Of a DNA stretch of 64,000 nt, positions 52,672 to 64,000 are shown piece after piece. A program made the position numbers and the translations under genes. The first letter of the stretch is position 1, and the number at the start of each line of letters is the position of its first letter. The stretch is from the NCBI GenBank assembly GCA_963920635.1, contig OY987298.1:130519735-130583734 (forward strand), read 5' to 3'. The notes below the pieces were generated by a model that saw only the letters and a list, made by a program, of their open reading frames with translations, had not been told where the DNA came from and did no database searches. This stretch comes from Pseudeuparius sepicola (taxonomy: Eukaryota; Arthropoda; Insecta; Coleoptera; Anthribidae).

Positions 52672-53091
52672 TTACGAGTATATAGTAATTTGTAATGTTT
52701 TTAAACTTACATCCATTTTGTTCAACGCACAAGGCGTAGGTTTTAAAGAATCAACGTTTAATGATTCATTTATAAACGTATTTCTCGGGATATATTTTTT
52801 TAATTCGTCTACATTGTGGTTTCTTTCTCGATATGCTCGATCTAATATTTCCCATAAAAAGAAGTCCCAAGGGGTAAGGTCTGGACTTCGCGTAGGCCGT
52901 AGGATCGTACCTACCGTTTTTCCCAATCCATTCTGGATAATTATTATCCAAGAAAATTTTTGATGGCGATAATTTATCGTGTTTATTAAATAAAAAATAT
53001 CGCCCTGTAACAAGTACAAATATGTTCTTCTGTTTAAAGCATGGTCAAAAAATAATGGCCCGACAATTAGTTTTTTTTCTATACCACACAA
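52672..53091 (-). pseudogene. Tc1/mariner-like transposase C-terminal fragment
   Basis: The frame reads KKLIVGPLFFDHALN, RRTYLYLLQGDI, then RPTRSPDLTPWDFFLWEILD and NVDELKKYI. This matches the C-terminal half of insect mariner-like transposases (IxGPxFFDGxLNGxxYLxFLQ ... RSPDLTPLDFFLWGYL ... VEELKxxI). SPDLTPLDFFLW carries the last catalytic acid. The middle, where DGAPAH would be, is shortened to IIIIQNGLGKTV, removing the second catalytic Asp. The N-terminal helix-turn-helix part is absent. Inactive relic. Confidence 0.75.
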
Positions 53092-53230
53092 TACATTTAC
53101 TGAATTTCGGCCCTGCCTTTGAACTGGATAGAACTTTTTGGGATTTTCGGAAGTCTAATAGAGTGTATTGTATGCGTATTAAAAATGCCACTGGTGGTAA
53201 AATTAGCAACATCAGTCCATAAAATACCAT

Positions 53231-54227
53231 GATACTATAACTAATAAGGTATGATAAAAAAGTTTAAACGATTGTCGTGATCCAAAATTGCGCAGCAGGC
53301 GAATAGCGAATTAAACAGAATTTTATACGAGCCTAAAAAACCATCACCTAAATTGTGTCTGTATGGCCTGGGAATCTCCAAATTTTGGGAACAATCTTTG
53401 ATAGAATGTCCTGGGTTGTCGTCAAAATATAAACGTTTTCCTGCACACTTTCATTTAGTTTTTGGGGCATATTGTTTGTTCTCTGAGTAGTTAGTAAACT
53501 CTTACTCCTTCTAAATTTGTTTTTAGGTACCTAAAGTAGGATTGTTTGGGGTCGTGCCTTTCAGGCAATAGGTTCATAGAGGCAAGGTTCATAGGTTGCC
53601 CATCATTATGTTTTATCCCGTTGGTTTATATGGTTTATATATTACATATTTACCTTGTAAGGGCGTTTCGCCAAGGAAATGAGACATCATTCCTGAAATC
53701 TGATCCTGTTTGTAGTAAGTCTTGATTTTAACAATAGATATATAAAAATATACAGGATACAGGATGAAATAATATTGTTTCTCGGTAAGGGAACTCTTTA
53801 ATTATCGCTTGTTCTCGTTGATTACATGTCTTCATTAATAAATTTAATGTATTAGTCTACCTATTCCCCTTATTGATAAAAGCAACACTGTTGAAGAAGT
53901 AGGTTAATACTTACGACTACAATGATATTAGAATAATAATAAAAATAATTACCTACCTTGCTACAAGGGAACAAGAGGGCAATATGCAAAAGAATTAAAA
54001 ATTCGAAGAAAATACATTCTTCGTATAATCTACACCTATTCCATGACAAAAGTTTCACAAAGCAAAACTGATTTTGATCTTCCTATAAAATTCAATCTGT
54101 ATTTAGTACATTTTTCCAACGCTATGCTGAAGTTAAACGCTAATAAATATGTTATTTGAAATAATAATTAAAGGTGTATCTTGATTTCAAAAATAGATCT
54201 TCTTTAATAATGGCTGTACTTAGATAT
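53231..54227. other. Unique A/T-rich DNA, no gene recognised
   Basis: No reading frame with homology and no resolved repeat. Confidence 0.45.
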
Positions 54228-54560
54228 AAATGAAATAAAATAAGGGGTATTTCAGCCAAAATCATGTGTTCTTTATTCTTCACAATAAACCAAGCTTTCG
54301 GCCATATCTTTGGCCTTCGTCAGGGCTAAAATAGTGTTAGGTACAATATATTATTAAGTAAGATTTATTTATACATATATTTATTTATCTATATACTTTT
54401 CAATAGTAAGAATATAAATAAATCTTACTTCATAATATATTTTACCTAACACTATTTCAGCCCTGATGAAGGCCAAAAATATGGCCGAAAGCTTGGTTTA
54501 TTGTAAAGAATGAATAACACAACATGATTTTGGATGAAATACCCGTTATTTTATTTCATT
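54228..54560. mobile_element. Foldback with hammerhead-like arms
   Basis: AATGAAATAAAATAAGGGGT on the left mirrors CCCGTTATTTTATTTCATT on the right. The inner blocks CACAATAAACCAAGCTTTCG and its complement (54285 and 54490) pair as well. Each arm contains CTGA-C/T-GA, AGGCC/GGCC and GAAAGC in hammerhead order (plus strand 54465-54491, minus strand in the left arm). It is probably a pair of inverted terminal repeats from a Penelope-like element. Confidence 0.65.
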
Positions 54561-55154
54561 AGCATCTTGATTTTATTACCATGCTATTATGCATGGCTTT
54601 TCAAATAAAACTGTAAAATATCTGTAGAGCAAGTAAAGTGTCATATGAAATCATATTTTCATTTTAATAATAATGGCAACTACAGTCATATTGGCTTCAC
54701 GCAGCTGTCCTCTTGGTAATTTTATTCTTTTATTCGATTCATAAAATCATTTAGTGTAATAAATCCTGTCTTGATTGATAATATTTTCAAGCTTATCGCA
54801 AATCTTTCATTTAAATGACAAATTTAGGCAATAATTGTGTATTGCTCTTTTCATTAGTTCAACCACATATCAATTTGAACGGGCACACGTGTGACGTATT
54901 TGCCGCGGTTGAATGTTGAATGCAGTGTGCTGATTGGTCGGAAGTTACCAGGCAACCTAATCTGGACCGACACTATATTAAAGGCCCCGAGCATGACGTC
55001 ATATTTTGTTGTTTACGGACTGAGGTTATATATTTTTTTAAATGGAAATCATAGTTTATATCTCAAAAACTATTAATGCTACCAAAAAACTAATTATTCC
55101 ATTCGATTTTACGCCAAAAAATCTATAAAAATAGTTGATTAAATTTGTCGATAT
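54561..55154. other. Unique A/T-rich DNA, no gene recognised
   Basis: No convincing reading frame. A G+C-richer stretch lies near 54880-55000. Confidence 0.45.
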
Positions 55155-55155
55155 A

Positions 55156-56354
55156 CAGGGTGTCCAACTTTAAAACTGTACAAATCCGTAATATCTTCAT
55201 TTTTGGAGATAATCGCCTAAACTTTTTTTTGTTTGAAATGCCTTCAAAAGCCGCTTCTTTTGACCTTCCTGCCATTTTCAAAATGCAAATCCAGGGCCGG
55301 CTGCGATTTTTTTATACCACCGATTTTCACGAAAACCATTTAGCGATTTTTTTATTTAAAATCTGACCCCACAGTGTTAATCAGAACACCCCAAAACACC
55401 CATATAACAAATTTGAACAAAAAAATATATAGGGAGTACCATTCTGTAGGGTGTCAAAATTGAGCAAAATAGGAATTTTAAAGACATCTGGGGAGTCAAG
55501 TGTGCCATGGAATCCCTTCAAAACAGTTGCATGGTCAACAGGACCATCTACTACAAAAATATACAGGGTATTTTTCTGTGAGCCATCTCAAAATTCTGAA
55601 ATTTTATGAGACTAAAGAGTGCTCTAGAATCATTGAATAAATATTGATAAACACAAAAGTAATGCATTTCTGTACAAAATGCCAACTAACAAATAAAAAC
55701 AATTTAAATTATTGGACCTTTCTCAACAAAGTCACTGTTTAAGATGATATATTTTTTGTGCGTTTCCTGTTGCGACACACCAATCACCTTAACTATTATG
55801 GACTCACTGACTGGCAGGCTTCTGTATTTTTTAGATTTAGTTCGTTTATAGTGTGTAGAGCGGTTTTGATATACTCGATTTTTGACCCGTATAAAGTTCC
55901 AAAAATTTAGTAATTTGAGATGGCACAGATAATAACACTCTGTATATTTTATGTTGGACCTTTGCACACCAACACCTTGAGTCGTCCTATTGACCATTCA
56001 ACTGTTTTGAAGGGATTCCATGGCACACTTGACTTGGCAGATGCCTTTAAAATTCCTATTTTTCACAACTTTGACTCCCTGCAGAATGGAACTCCCTCTA
56101 TATTTTTTATTCAAATTTGGTATATAGGGGTTTTGGGGTGTTCTGATTAAAGCTGTGGGGTCAGATTTTAAATAAAAAAATTGCTAAACGGTTTTCGTGA
56201 AAATCGGGGGTATAAAGAAATCGCAGCCGGCCCTGGATTTGACTTTTAAAAATGGCAGGAAGGTCAAAAGAAGCGGTTTTTGAAGGCCTTTCAAACAAAA
56301 AAAAGTTTAGGCGATTATCTCCAAAAATGAAGGTTTTTACAGTTGGACACCCTG
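55156..56354. mobile_element. Foldback MITE (CAGGGTGTCCAACT ends)
   Basis: CAGGGTGTCCAACTTTAAAA on the left is mirrored by AGTTGGACACCCTG on the right, with TA on both sides. Paired inner blocks include GCCTAAACTTTTTTTTGTTT and its complement, TCCAGGGCCGGCTGCGATTT, and CCATGGAATCCCTTCAAAAC. Arms of about 550 bp. No coding sequence. Confidence 0.8.
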
Positions 56355-56356
56355 TA

Positions 56357-56816
56357 TATAAGTTGTAGCCAGGAGAGAGGTATCCAAAAAATCGAAAATT
56401 TCAGTCCTGCTCCAATGCGCGGAAACTATAAAACTTATCTAAAATCTGATTGGTCCACCAAATTCCTCTGAAAAAATAATACAGTGACGTGAAAACCGCA
56501 ACCCTCTAGCTTTAATAATAACCGAGATTTTTGAGAAAAAGACCCAAAAGCATCCAAAATGGGACACCCTGTACATATTCGCGACAAGCACGTGCAAAAT
56601 TCAAAAAGTTAAAGGGTCGGTAATCTTTAATTAATAACCATGTTTGAACACAGAATAGAGCTGCCAGTCTACACTGCTGGGACCTTAGTTATTGATATAA
56701 AATGGATTGGAGGGGTAAAATACCTATCTCTGCTCGAGCTTTAACAAAATCACATTTGTAGCTCAAGCCGCAAAGGAATTCTAACATCGACACGTGCACT
56801 CTCACCCATAGACGAA
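56357..56816. other. Spacer with a solitary MITE-like end
   Basis: GGGACACCCTGTACATATTC at about 56562-56581 resembles the right end of the CAGGGTG foldbacks, without a partner except the neighbouring element. Otherwise featureless. Confidence 0.3.
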
Positions 56817-57609
56817 ACTAGGTCGTATTTTTAGGGGGGGGGCTGATCAGGACCGGCTCAAGATTTTGCGGGGCCGGGTGCCGCATGAAAATGCGGGGCC
56901 CCGACAAGGAATTATTTAATGCATTAAGAAGAAATTTTTGAAAGTCGGTACGCTACTTACAAAGGTATATTTTTTACATGTCATTCTGTAAAATGGTAGG
57001 CCGGGGCTACGAGTTTGGATCACTTCTGTGACGTATATAGGAATTAATTCGAGTGGTGGAGGGAAAATTTTTTTGTCTTTTTTTAAACGAGGGCATTTAA
57101 AATAATTAAAAAAAATGCGCCGCAGGCGAAATTTTTTAAAAATTTGAAGAAAAATTACATATCTATAGAAATTAATTTCCAGTGGTTCAGGGAAAATTTT
57201 TGTGTCTTTTTTTAAACAAGGGCATTTAAAATAATTTTAAAAAATGCGCCGCAGGACAATTTTTCAAAAATTTGAAGAAAAATTACATAAAATTAGTCTT
57301 GGGAAATCCCAATATCTTCAAATTTAGAAGCTGGAGTGAATATTTTCAAATTCCGAAATGGGGTTCGGTCCCGCCCTTCTAAATAGGTTACTGATTGGAT
57401 CACCCTTGAGGTGCCACACCCAAAAACGTTAATTTTAAGGCTTCAAAAAATAATGTATAGGTCTATCTACTGGTAATTTTGAATCATCTTTAATTCATTT
57501 AAAAAAAAAACATTATGAAAAAGTACGAGAAGCATATCTTCGCACATCCTTTACATTTTAGGGAGGGCTAATAGAAATGTAGCCCCCCCCCCCCCTAGTT
57601 ACGTCTATG
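56817..57609. mobile_element. hAT-like non-autonomous element
   Basis: The ends CATAGACGAAACTAGG and CTAGTTACGTCTATG are inverted repeats, with G and C runs just inside. The 8-bp flanks CTCTCACC (56809-56816) and CTCTCGCC (57610-57617) agree at 7 of 8 positions. The interior has a tandem duplication (57037-57290) but no gene. Confidence 0.7.
57037..57290 (+). repeat. Tandem duplication of ~125 bp
   Basis: Two units share GGGAAAATTTTT, GTCTTTTTTTAAAC, GGGCATTTAAAATAATT, AATGCGCCGCAGG and AATTTGAAGAAAAATTACAT, with several substitutions and small indels. Confidence 0.8.
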
Positions 57610-57969
57610 CTCTCGCCCCAAACGTGACGAATGGGACTTGCGTACATTATATAAACAAATTAGATTGGGCGCACTGCGTCGCCTCTTCTCTACGCCCGCG
57701 TCACCTGCCGCGTGGAAAAAAGCCGGAACGACACGGGAAAGTCATTAACTTCACCGGAGTAAACTGATCGCGTTAGAGCCGACAAACGCCAGGGCCAGGG
57801 ATTGCTCGAATAGAGTGTAACTATAGAAACCCGGCATACGCAGAATCCCCCCTTTGCATATCGGCTTGCGCGTTCGCGTATATAGTTAGGGGGTGGATGG
57901 AGAATCTCGTTAGAGCTCATTCGGAATGGAATAAACTTTTGAGAATGTTAGTAGACACCGCTTTAGTAT
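57610..57969. other. G+C-richer unique block
   Basis: 57650-57910 contains CACCTGCCGCG, GCCAGGGCCAGGG and TTTGCATATCGG. It has the look of a conserved non-coding block. No supported protein. Confidence 0.3.
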
Positions 57970-57970
57970 A

Positions 57971-58918
57971 CAGGGTGTCCCGTTAATAATAGTCCATAGA
58001 GCAACTGCACATATTAATGGGGCCAAAATATGACGATTGAGGCTAATATGCCTTATGGAAATGTTGTTGGTTTAAGAGATTGATGTTGCAAGTCCATCAT
58101 TTTAAGGCATCTTTTCATTCTGCAACAAAAAGGTACTCTTGTTTCATAACGATCAAATCAACCGTTTGCCTTGAAATTGCCAAAACGTGCCCCAAAACAC
58201 CTGTTGACTTCAATATTCGAAACATAAAATTTTCACCTACCGCTTTCAAATGTTACAAATCGACTGTACATTCAAAATGAGGAAAAAAAATGCCAGATGG
58301 GCATTGGTCGAAACACCATTCGTGTTCTTGAAATAGAGTGTCCAAATTTCAATCCGTTCCATTTTGAAAACAAAACATTTTTGGTACATTGTTCATAGCA
58401 ATTTTTTTCTCACTTTAAATGGTACAGTGAATCTGTAACATTTGAAAGTAGCAGGTAAACATTTTATTTTTCGAATGTTGGAGTCTACAAGTGTTTCGGG
58501 GCATATTTTGCCAATTTCAACGCAAACGGTTGATTTGATCGTTATGAAACAAGAGTACCTTTTTGTTGCAGAATGAAAAGATGCCTTAAAATGATGGACC
58601 TGAAACATCAAAAAGATATCCTCAAAAAAGTTGGGAGTAAAAACACGATCCAAAAATAGCGCAAGTGAGATACAGCAAAATTGATATTTTTAGCTTATTC
58701 TCCATCCCCGAAAACACAGCAGTACCAAATTTCAGTTCAGCAGCTTCATTAATTATTTTGGGAGATGTAGCCATAATTCAATTTCAAAAAGTGAACTTCA
58801 ACGCCCTGTATCTCTTAAACAAACAACATTTCTATAAGACTCAATAAGCCTCAATCGTTATATTTTGGCCCCAAATATGTGCAGTTGCTCTATGGACCAT
58901 TATTAGCGGGACACCCTG
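57971..58918. mobile_element. Foldback MITE sharing a module with 16982-18137
   Basis: CAGGGTGTCCCGTTAATAAT is mirrored by TTATTAGCGGGACACCCTG with TA flanks. GAGCAACTGCACATATT and ATGTGCAGTTGCTC also pair. The core with GCCAAAACGTGCCCCAAAAC and CGAAACATAAAATTTTCACC also occurs in the element at 16982-18137, whose termini differ. No gene. Confidence 0.8.
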
Positions 58919-58920
58919 TA

Positions 58921-60192
58921 TATAATTACATGTAAAGATTATGCTCATAAAAACTAAAGTCCCTGTATAACTATAGAGAAAGGAATCGATCCGAGAAACT
59001 TCAACGACTTCAACATGCCATCTACCATAGTTTGAAGTAAAAGTCATCCTTGATGAAAGTTCACAAAAGTTTAAAATAGGATAGATTATCTTAAAAATTA
59101 CTTTCAAGTATATCCACAATAATTATTACCTTCAGGTTGAAAACGTTTAGTACCTATGTACAGCCAAGAACGGTAAAAGAAAAAGCAAACACATTAGCAA
59201 AGTATTCTTTAAAAAATTTAGTGAAAAACTATAAAAAAAATAGTAATAGTAGATAGATACACGGCGAGTAAAAAGTATGGAAATGTGCTTATATTTCTTG
59301 AAATGTTCATTCGTTCGTTCGTTTAAAAAACCTTTTAATAAACAAATTTAAGTATAATTTTGTACCATAAACTACTGGCGACATTATTTTTTCTTGACAT
59401 AAACGATTTCGTTATTATATGGTAACCAACTGGTTTTAATGGCATGATATCATTTTCTTTGGATATGTTAGTTTAAAATTTTTGTGGGTTCCATATAAGA
59501 AAAATATCGAGAAAAAATTAAATTAAATTTTTTAAAAACCGCTTCTAGCGGTTTCGACATTTATGGCATTCACAGGTCTGATTTCTGATTTTCTTAAGAA
59601 CAATATCCGTTGAAGTAGGTGGTGCTATTCTGAATGTAATTAAATTATTATAGGTATTTAATTTAAGTCGTCACGAGTTTGTATGCTATATTAACGATGT
59701 GCAATGTTGTCTTGTAATTGAATTAGAATAGTCTTTGACTATAGACTTCGCCACAGAGACATGCATTGGTATATCGAATAGTTATTCTTGCGATTTATTT
59801 TTGTAGCCGTTATGATGTTAATATTTTAAACTACACTAAACTAAAGTGTTATTATTATAAAATATTTCACCCTAAGAGTTGATTTTGCGTGATTTTCGCT
59901 AAAAACCAAAAAGATATCCCGAAAACCCGATAGTGCAATGCCTTTTGACATAAAAATCGACAGTTTGGAGTCTATTACGTGAGAAAAATTGAAACGAGCA
60001 AAAAAATTCCAACCTAGGATTTGGTGGGCTGTTGATTTTGCGTGTTTTTCGTCGCTTGTTTTTCGTCGCGTGTTTTTCGTCGCGTTTTTCGTCGCGTTTT
60101 TCGTAGCGTGTTTTTCGTCGCTTCATCCATGGCCGAGTTGTAGTTACCGCAGTGACTTCTATAATCACTGGCTAGTTATGTAGTATCACTAT
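58921..60192. other. Unique A/T-rich DNA with a minisatellite
   Basis: No gene recognised. A TTCG-type simple repeat lies near 59308-59320, and a TTTTTCGTCGCG minisatellite at about 60040-60121. Confidence 0.4.
60040..60121. repeat. TTTTTCGTCGCG-type minisatellite
   Basis: About six units of 12-15 bases of the form (TG)TTTTTCGTCGCG in tandem, with small length changes and one GTAGCG variant. Confidence 0.85.
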
Positions 60193-62714
60193 TACCCAAC
60201 TAACAATTTTCTGTTTTATAAAAGCTGTAAGAACGTTTATAGAGCATAACCTTATAAAACATCTGAATTCCGATAAACGTTTTTACAGCGTTCTTAGAAC
60301 CCTTATAGAGCTTGAATAGGCACAAATTTATACAACTTTTTCGCTCTATAACCAGTTCTATAAAAACTGCAAACACATTTATATAACCATTTTACAGATG
60401 TTTACAGAAGCTTTACACAACAGAAATAAATGTTGTACCAAACAACCTCTGTAAATTTTCATGAAAGCTCTCTGACTTGTTAAGCGTTTTTGAAAAAACG
60501 GTTTTGCTGTGCTTTACTACATTAAAAAGACTATAAAACAACTCTTTAGACTATTCAATACCATACATGCACCTCTTAAGCTGCTTCTTGGTCAAATAAG
60601 GACGACGCAATAAGAATGGCGGAGTATTGTGCCAAAGTGCAACGAATAATAAATTTTACTTATTACATAGTGGGGTGACATAATTTTTAGTGAAAATTAA
60701 GATTTATTGTGAAATGTATACTATTTACATGGTAAAATTTTTAAGCGCCTCTTTTAAACATCGATTTCTATGATTTTTTTTATTAGGTAAATATTAAAAT
60801 AAATGTTTTTCTTTTATTTTCTTTTGATATTATTGTTTCGGATGGAATTTTAACTAATGCAGTATAATTTTTTTGTTATAAAATGCATTTTTTACATTTT
60901 ATGAAAATGAGACGCTGACCACACCAAACATGGCGTAAATTCTTATAAAACATTTTAGTCACACAAACAGCACTTACCTATATGATCTTTTAGTTGGGCT
61001 TTCGATGGTTATAAAACAATAAGCTATCTTAATGTGTAAAATTTCATTTTCTACGTATGTAGGTACCTATAATAATTAATCTATATTATAGAAAACATAT
61101 TTTTATTTTATTTTAGGATGTTTAAGATAGTTCAGACGTTCACGTAACTGTATTTTCTCTGTTTCATTGAACGTTGAAGACTTTTGGTGAAAATTACAAT
61201 CATCAGCAGAATATGCAACACAGCTGAAAGAGTTGCCGGTATTTGATTTTAAATCTTCGTTAGGTGGAAGTGATTTGATCATTCGCATTACCGGCAATGC
61301 TCTTATATTTTATTATCCGAATAAATATTTTTCTGAATTAAATGATAATTCTTCTTTAATTTTCTGCGAAATGCACCAATTCTTTTTATTTTCTCTTGAA
61401 AACGACATCGTAGATTAAGTGTTGGGAACACACCACGGGCGTAGCCAGGATTTAGTTTTGGGGGGGGTTAGTTTGATTAGTTTGATTAGCCAAGATTTGT
61501 AGTAATGTGTAAATATTAGGATAAAGGTTTTTATCGCACATATCTAGGCATTCCAAACTAGATTTCGGGGTAGGCAGTCTTCTTATCAGCATGCAAGGTA
61601 GCTGAAGCTTTGATAGCTAAATCCAAATTTGTTTTTTTTATTAGAAACCCCTTGACCTTGACTACACCACTTTTTCCAGTAGTCCATACCTTTAGGCTTA
61701 TCACCCTTCCTTTTTTTCCCCTCCATTTTTCGACAGTAATAATGATTCACGTATCTATCTTTAACAAGGTCATCGAATAACAGTGCACTAAAATTACTCC
61801 CTTACACGGTACACTTAATTCTCTTCACTATTCGTTCACCACTTTTCACTTTTATTCGCTTCGAGTTCGCATGGAACAATACTGCCGTATATATAGCAGC
61901 CCAGTAGCCGTCCAGAAACTTCCACGAACTTCCACAAAGTTCCGCTCATTTCGACCGAGGGACGTGGCGAATAATCGAGAAACAACGCAAAGTATCCCTA
62001 CAATACAAAATAGTTCGGCTGCAACTGCGTCTGCCTCTCGTCAAAAGATGGCGCTAGGCGCTACTATTACTACATATATTCAAACGTAATAATAATTTAA
62101 CTCTTCACTCCTCGTATTTTTTCGGTATAATATTAGGTAATATTTTGCTTATTTCGGGGGGGGGGGGGGGGGTTTGAACCCCCGAAACCCCCCCTTGGCT
62201 ACGCCCGTGGAACACACCTAAACAACAACTGTTCTGTAATGATTGCAATGCACGCTTTTTGGTACCTTGCTTGCTTAAATGATGTTAATTTAAATACTTG
62301 GTAATTACTTCTATAAAGTAATTTTTTAAAAGCATCTTTGGGAGTAAAAATATATTGGAAGAAACTGAACTGCCAAACTTTTACAAAGCTGATTTATTAG
62401 AGTGCTTAACTAAGTTCTTATAAAACAGTTATATGCGCAAAACTAACAGAACCATTTAGTTCTACGCACTAAACCGACGTGTAGCAGTCGTATACGTTGT
62501 ACTATAAACGTTTATAGAACAATAATTAAAAAAATATTTTATATACGTTCTATAATTTAGCTGAAAGAACGTTCTAAGAGTACAGAGCAAATTAGTTGCA
62601 CACAGCAAAATGGTAATACTCGAGATGATATCACAGCAAATTAACTATTCTTAAGCACTTATAAAACATTAATAAAACTTTTCCGTTCGGTAAGAAAAAA
62701 TTAATACAGCTACT
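60193..62714. mobile_element. Possible TIR element with TATAAAAC-rich interior
   Basis: ACCCAACTAACAA at 60194 is mirrored by TTTGCTAGTTGGGT ending near 62708. Near both ends are many variants of CTTATAAAAC and AACGTTTATAGA in both orientations (for example 60225, 60251, 62417 and 62510). The interior contains hAT copy 2 (61434-62209). Short TIRs and no clear target duplication keep this tentative. Confidence 0.4.
61434..62209 (-). mobile_element. Non-autonomous hAT element, copy 2
   Basis: Same ends as 5018-6158 (CACGGGCGTAGCCAGG / CCTTGGCTACGCCCGTG), with a perfect 8-bp duplication GAACACAC (61426-61433 and 62210-62217). It is 776 bp and lacks the dimerisation-domain segment through an internal deletion just after the left end. 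The remaining parts are very similar to copy 1. Confidence 0.9.
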
Positions 62715-63658
62715 TTGCTAGTTGGGTAGGTATAGAGACAGAAGCTATGCAAGCACTACTAGAGTTTTACTCTCACAGACCTTTCCACTAGGTTGTCATT
62801 AAAAAAAAAACACAACATTCATCCATAAAACACCTGGGCCAAAGCAATGATTGTGAGCTTCATCTACTCGTTTCAAAAGTAATATATTTGGCCTGAGGGT
62901 TGGGTATTGATTTTGTGAAGAAGTTATAGTGGAAAGAGAAGAAGTTATAGTGGAAAGAGAAGAAGTTCTAATCTTAAACCCGACCCCATAGGTACATGAG
63001 AAACTCATCTACCATGATCGCAAACTATTCAAGCAAGGCCCTGTTCCAACCGAGTGTAACCCGATTAACCCTTTTGCATCTCCTCTTACATTTGCATGCC
63101 TAGAGGAAAGTGGAGAGCTTGTTATCCGGCAGAGTGTGCTTGATTTTTGCTACCGTAAACCCAGGGAGGCTATTAGTAGCTTCTTTTGGTTTTATTTCTA
63201 ATTGAATTTGAGTCGTGAACTTTGAACGGCTTGGGCTCGTTGGGGATTAGGCGAGAAAAGGAACATCACACTTTGCTTATCAATAGAGAATAAGTTTAAT
63301 ACTGCAACTTTTATGGTTACATATCGCCATTATAATATTTTTTTATCAACATGTTTTGGTCTACATCATCAGACTTTCATTGGAATACAAGTACAGTTAA
63401 GTAGAATTGAAGAAACACGTAGAAGCTATCTGCAGATATAGATATAGTGTGACCGACTTAAAACCGGAACACCCCCATAAAACTTGAAAAAGTAATTGTC
63501 ATCGGATCGGATCGGTTTTTTAAACGATAGGGCATCAAAACTAGAAAACTAGAAAAGAAAAATTAAAATCATATTAGCGTTTTTTTTTATAAAATATCTG
63601 ACTACGCCACTGGATTGGGCATCCCTTATGTAGAATATAATGAAAAATAAAAATTCTA
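62715..63658. other. Unique DNA with a short tandem repeat
   Basis: A 21-bp unit (GAAGAAGTTATAGTGGAAAGA) occurs about 2.5 times at 62918-62967. On the minus strand near 63350-63385 the text CTGATGATGTAGACCAAAAC resembles Penelope-type terminal sequences. No gene recognised. Confidence 0.35.
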
Positions 63659-63660
63659 TA

Positions 63661-63975
63661 CTAAAATCGAGCAACTCTTACGCTTGGCGTAAACAAAAGC
63701 ACGTGCGTTAAGGTATTCGCCAGGGCCGCACTGAGGCACGACTTTTATTTAATCAAAATATTTCGGAAAAAATTATTGGCTTAATTAAAACATCGACAAA
63801 AATTATTTGTGGCAGTGTCTAAATAGCTGAAAACAACAAGATAAAACCGCATAACTACACTTTTGCGATCGAGTACGTCCCTGTTGTTATATGTTATAGC
63901 TATACCGACCAATCGCGGAACGTCTTTGAACACGTGGATTTATTTACGCCAGGCGTAAGGACTGCTCGATTTTAG
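63661..63975. mobile_element. TA-flanked MITE
   Basis: CTAAAATCGAGCAACTCTTA on the left mirrors TAAGGACTGCTCGATTTTAG on the right. GGCGTAAA/TTTACGCC and CACGTG also pair further in, and TA flanks both ends (63659-63660 and 63976-63977). About 315 bp, no gene. Confidence 0.7.
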
Positions 63976-64000
63976 TACAGTTTAACGTAGGTACTTTTTT

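Overview
The window looks like repeat-dense, intergenic insect DNA. It is strongly A+T-rich. It carries an insect-type Gypsy element with an env gene, a second decayed Gypsy element, Penelope-like and non-LTR fragments, and many DNA transposons (hAT-like, THAP-carrying, Tc1/mariner-like and foldback elements). A beetle-like genome is plausible, but nothing fixes the species. I could not recognise a complete host gene.

Layout. 1-4.1 kb: LINE tail, foldback elements, and a TIR element broken by two later insertions. 5.0-8.8 kb: an imperfect palindromic element whose left arm carries a hAT copy and whose right arm carries a TA-flanked MITE. 9.1-10.7 kb: a hAT-like element nested in another TIR element. 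11.6-18.1 kb: more foldback MITEs separated by unique DNA. 19.5-22.2 kb: a 2.7-kb palindrome with the same hAT MITE in both arms. 25.0-39.9 kb: a Penelope-like relic split first by a decayed minus-strand Gypsy element (25118-30337, 4-bp duplication GTGT) and again by a nearly intact plus-strand Gypsy element (30424-39102, 4-bp duplication TACA). 42.6-44 kb: interleaved inverted repeats with tRNA-like B boxes. 46.2-48.9 kb: two adjacent elements with 8-bp target duplications, each carrying THAP-domain sequence. 49.6-52.5 kb: a roughly 985-bp unit repeated three times, each unit with the same small secreted-type ORF. 54-64 kb: further foldbacks and hAT-like elements.

The centrepiece is the element at 30424-39102. 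Its two 413-bp LTRs look identical. It has a tRNA-Leu-type primer site, a gag with a CCHC knuckle, and a pol reached through a canonical A AAT TTT slippery site. Its env-like membrane protein appears to be expressed from a spliced message whose donor (31068/31069) and acceptor (36768/36769) are both visible. The pol polyprotein does not stop after the integrase: it continues in frame into a domain resembling TARG1/OARD1, a macrodomain ADP-ribosyl-hydrolase, with both TARG1 catalytic positions (Lys and Asp) kept. A retroelement carrying an ADP-ribose eraser fused to its integrase is the best candidate here for an undescribed system. The only visible coding lesion in this copy is one in-frame stop between protease and reverse transcriptase (33414-33416).
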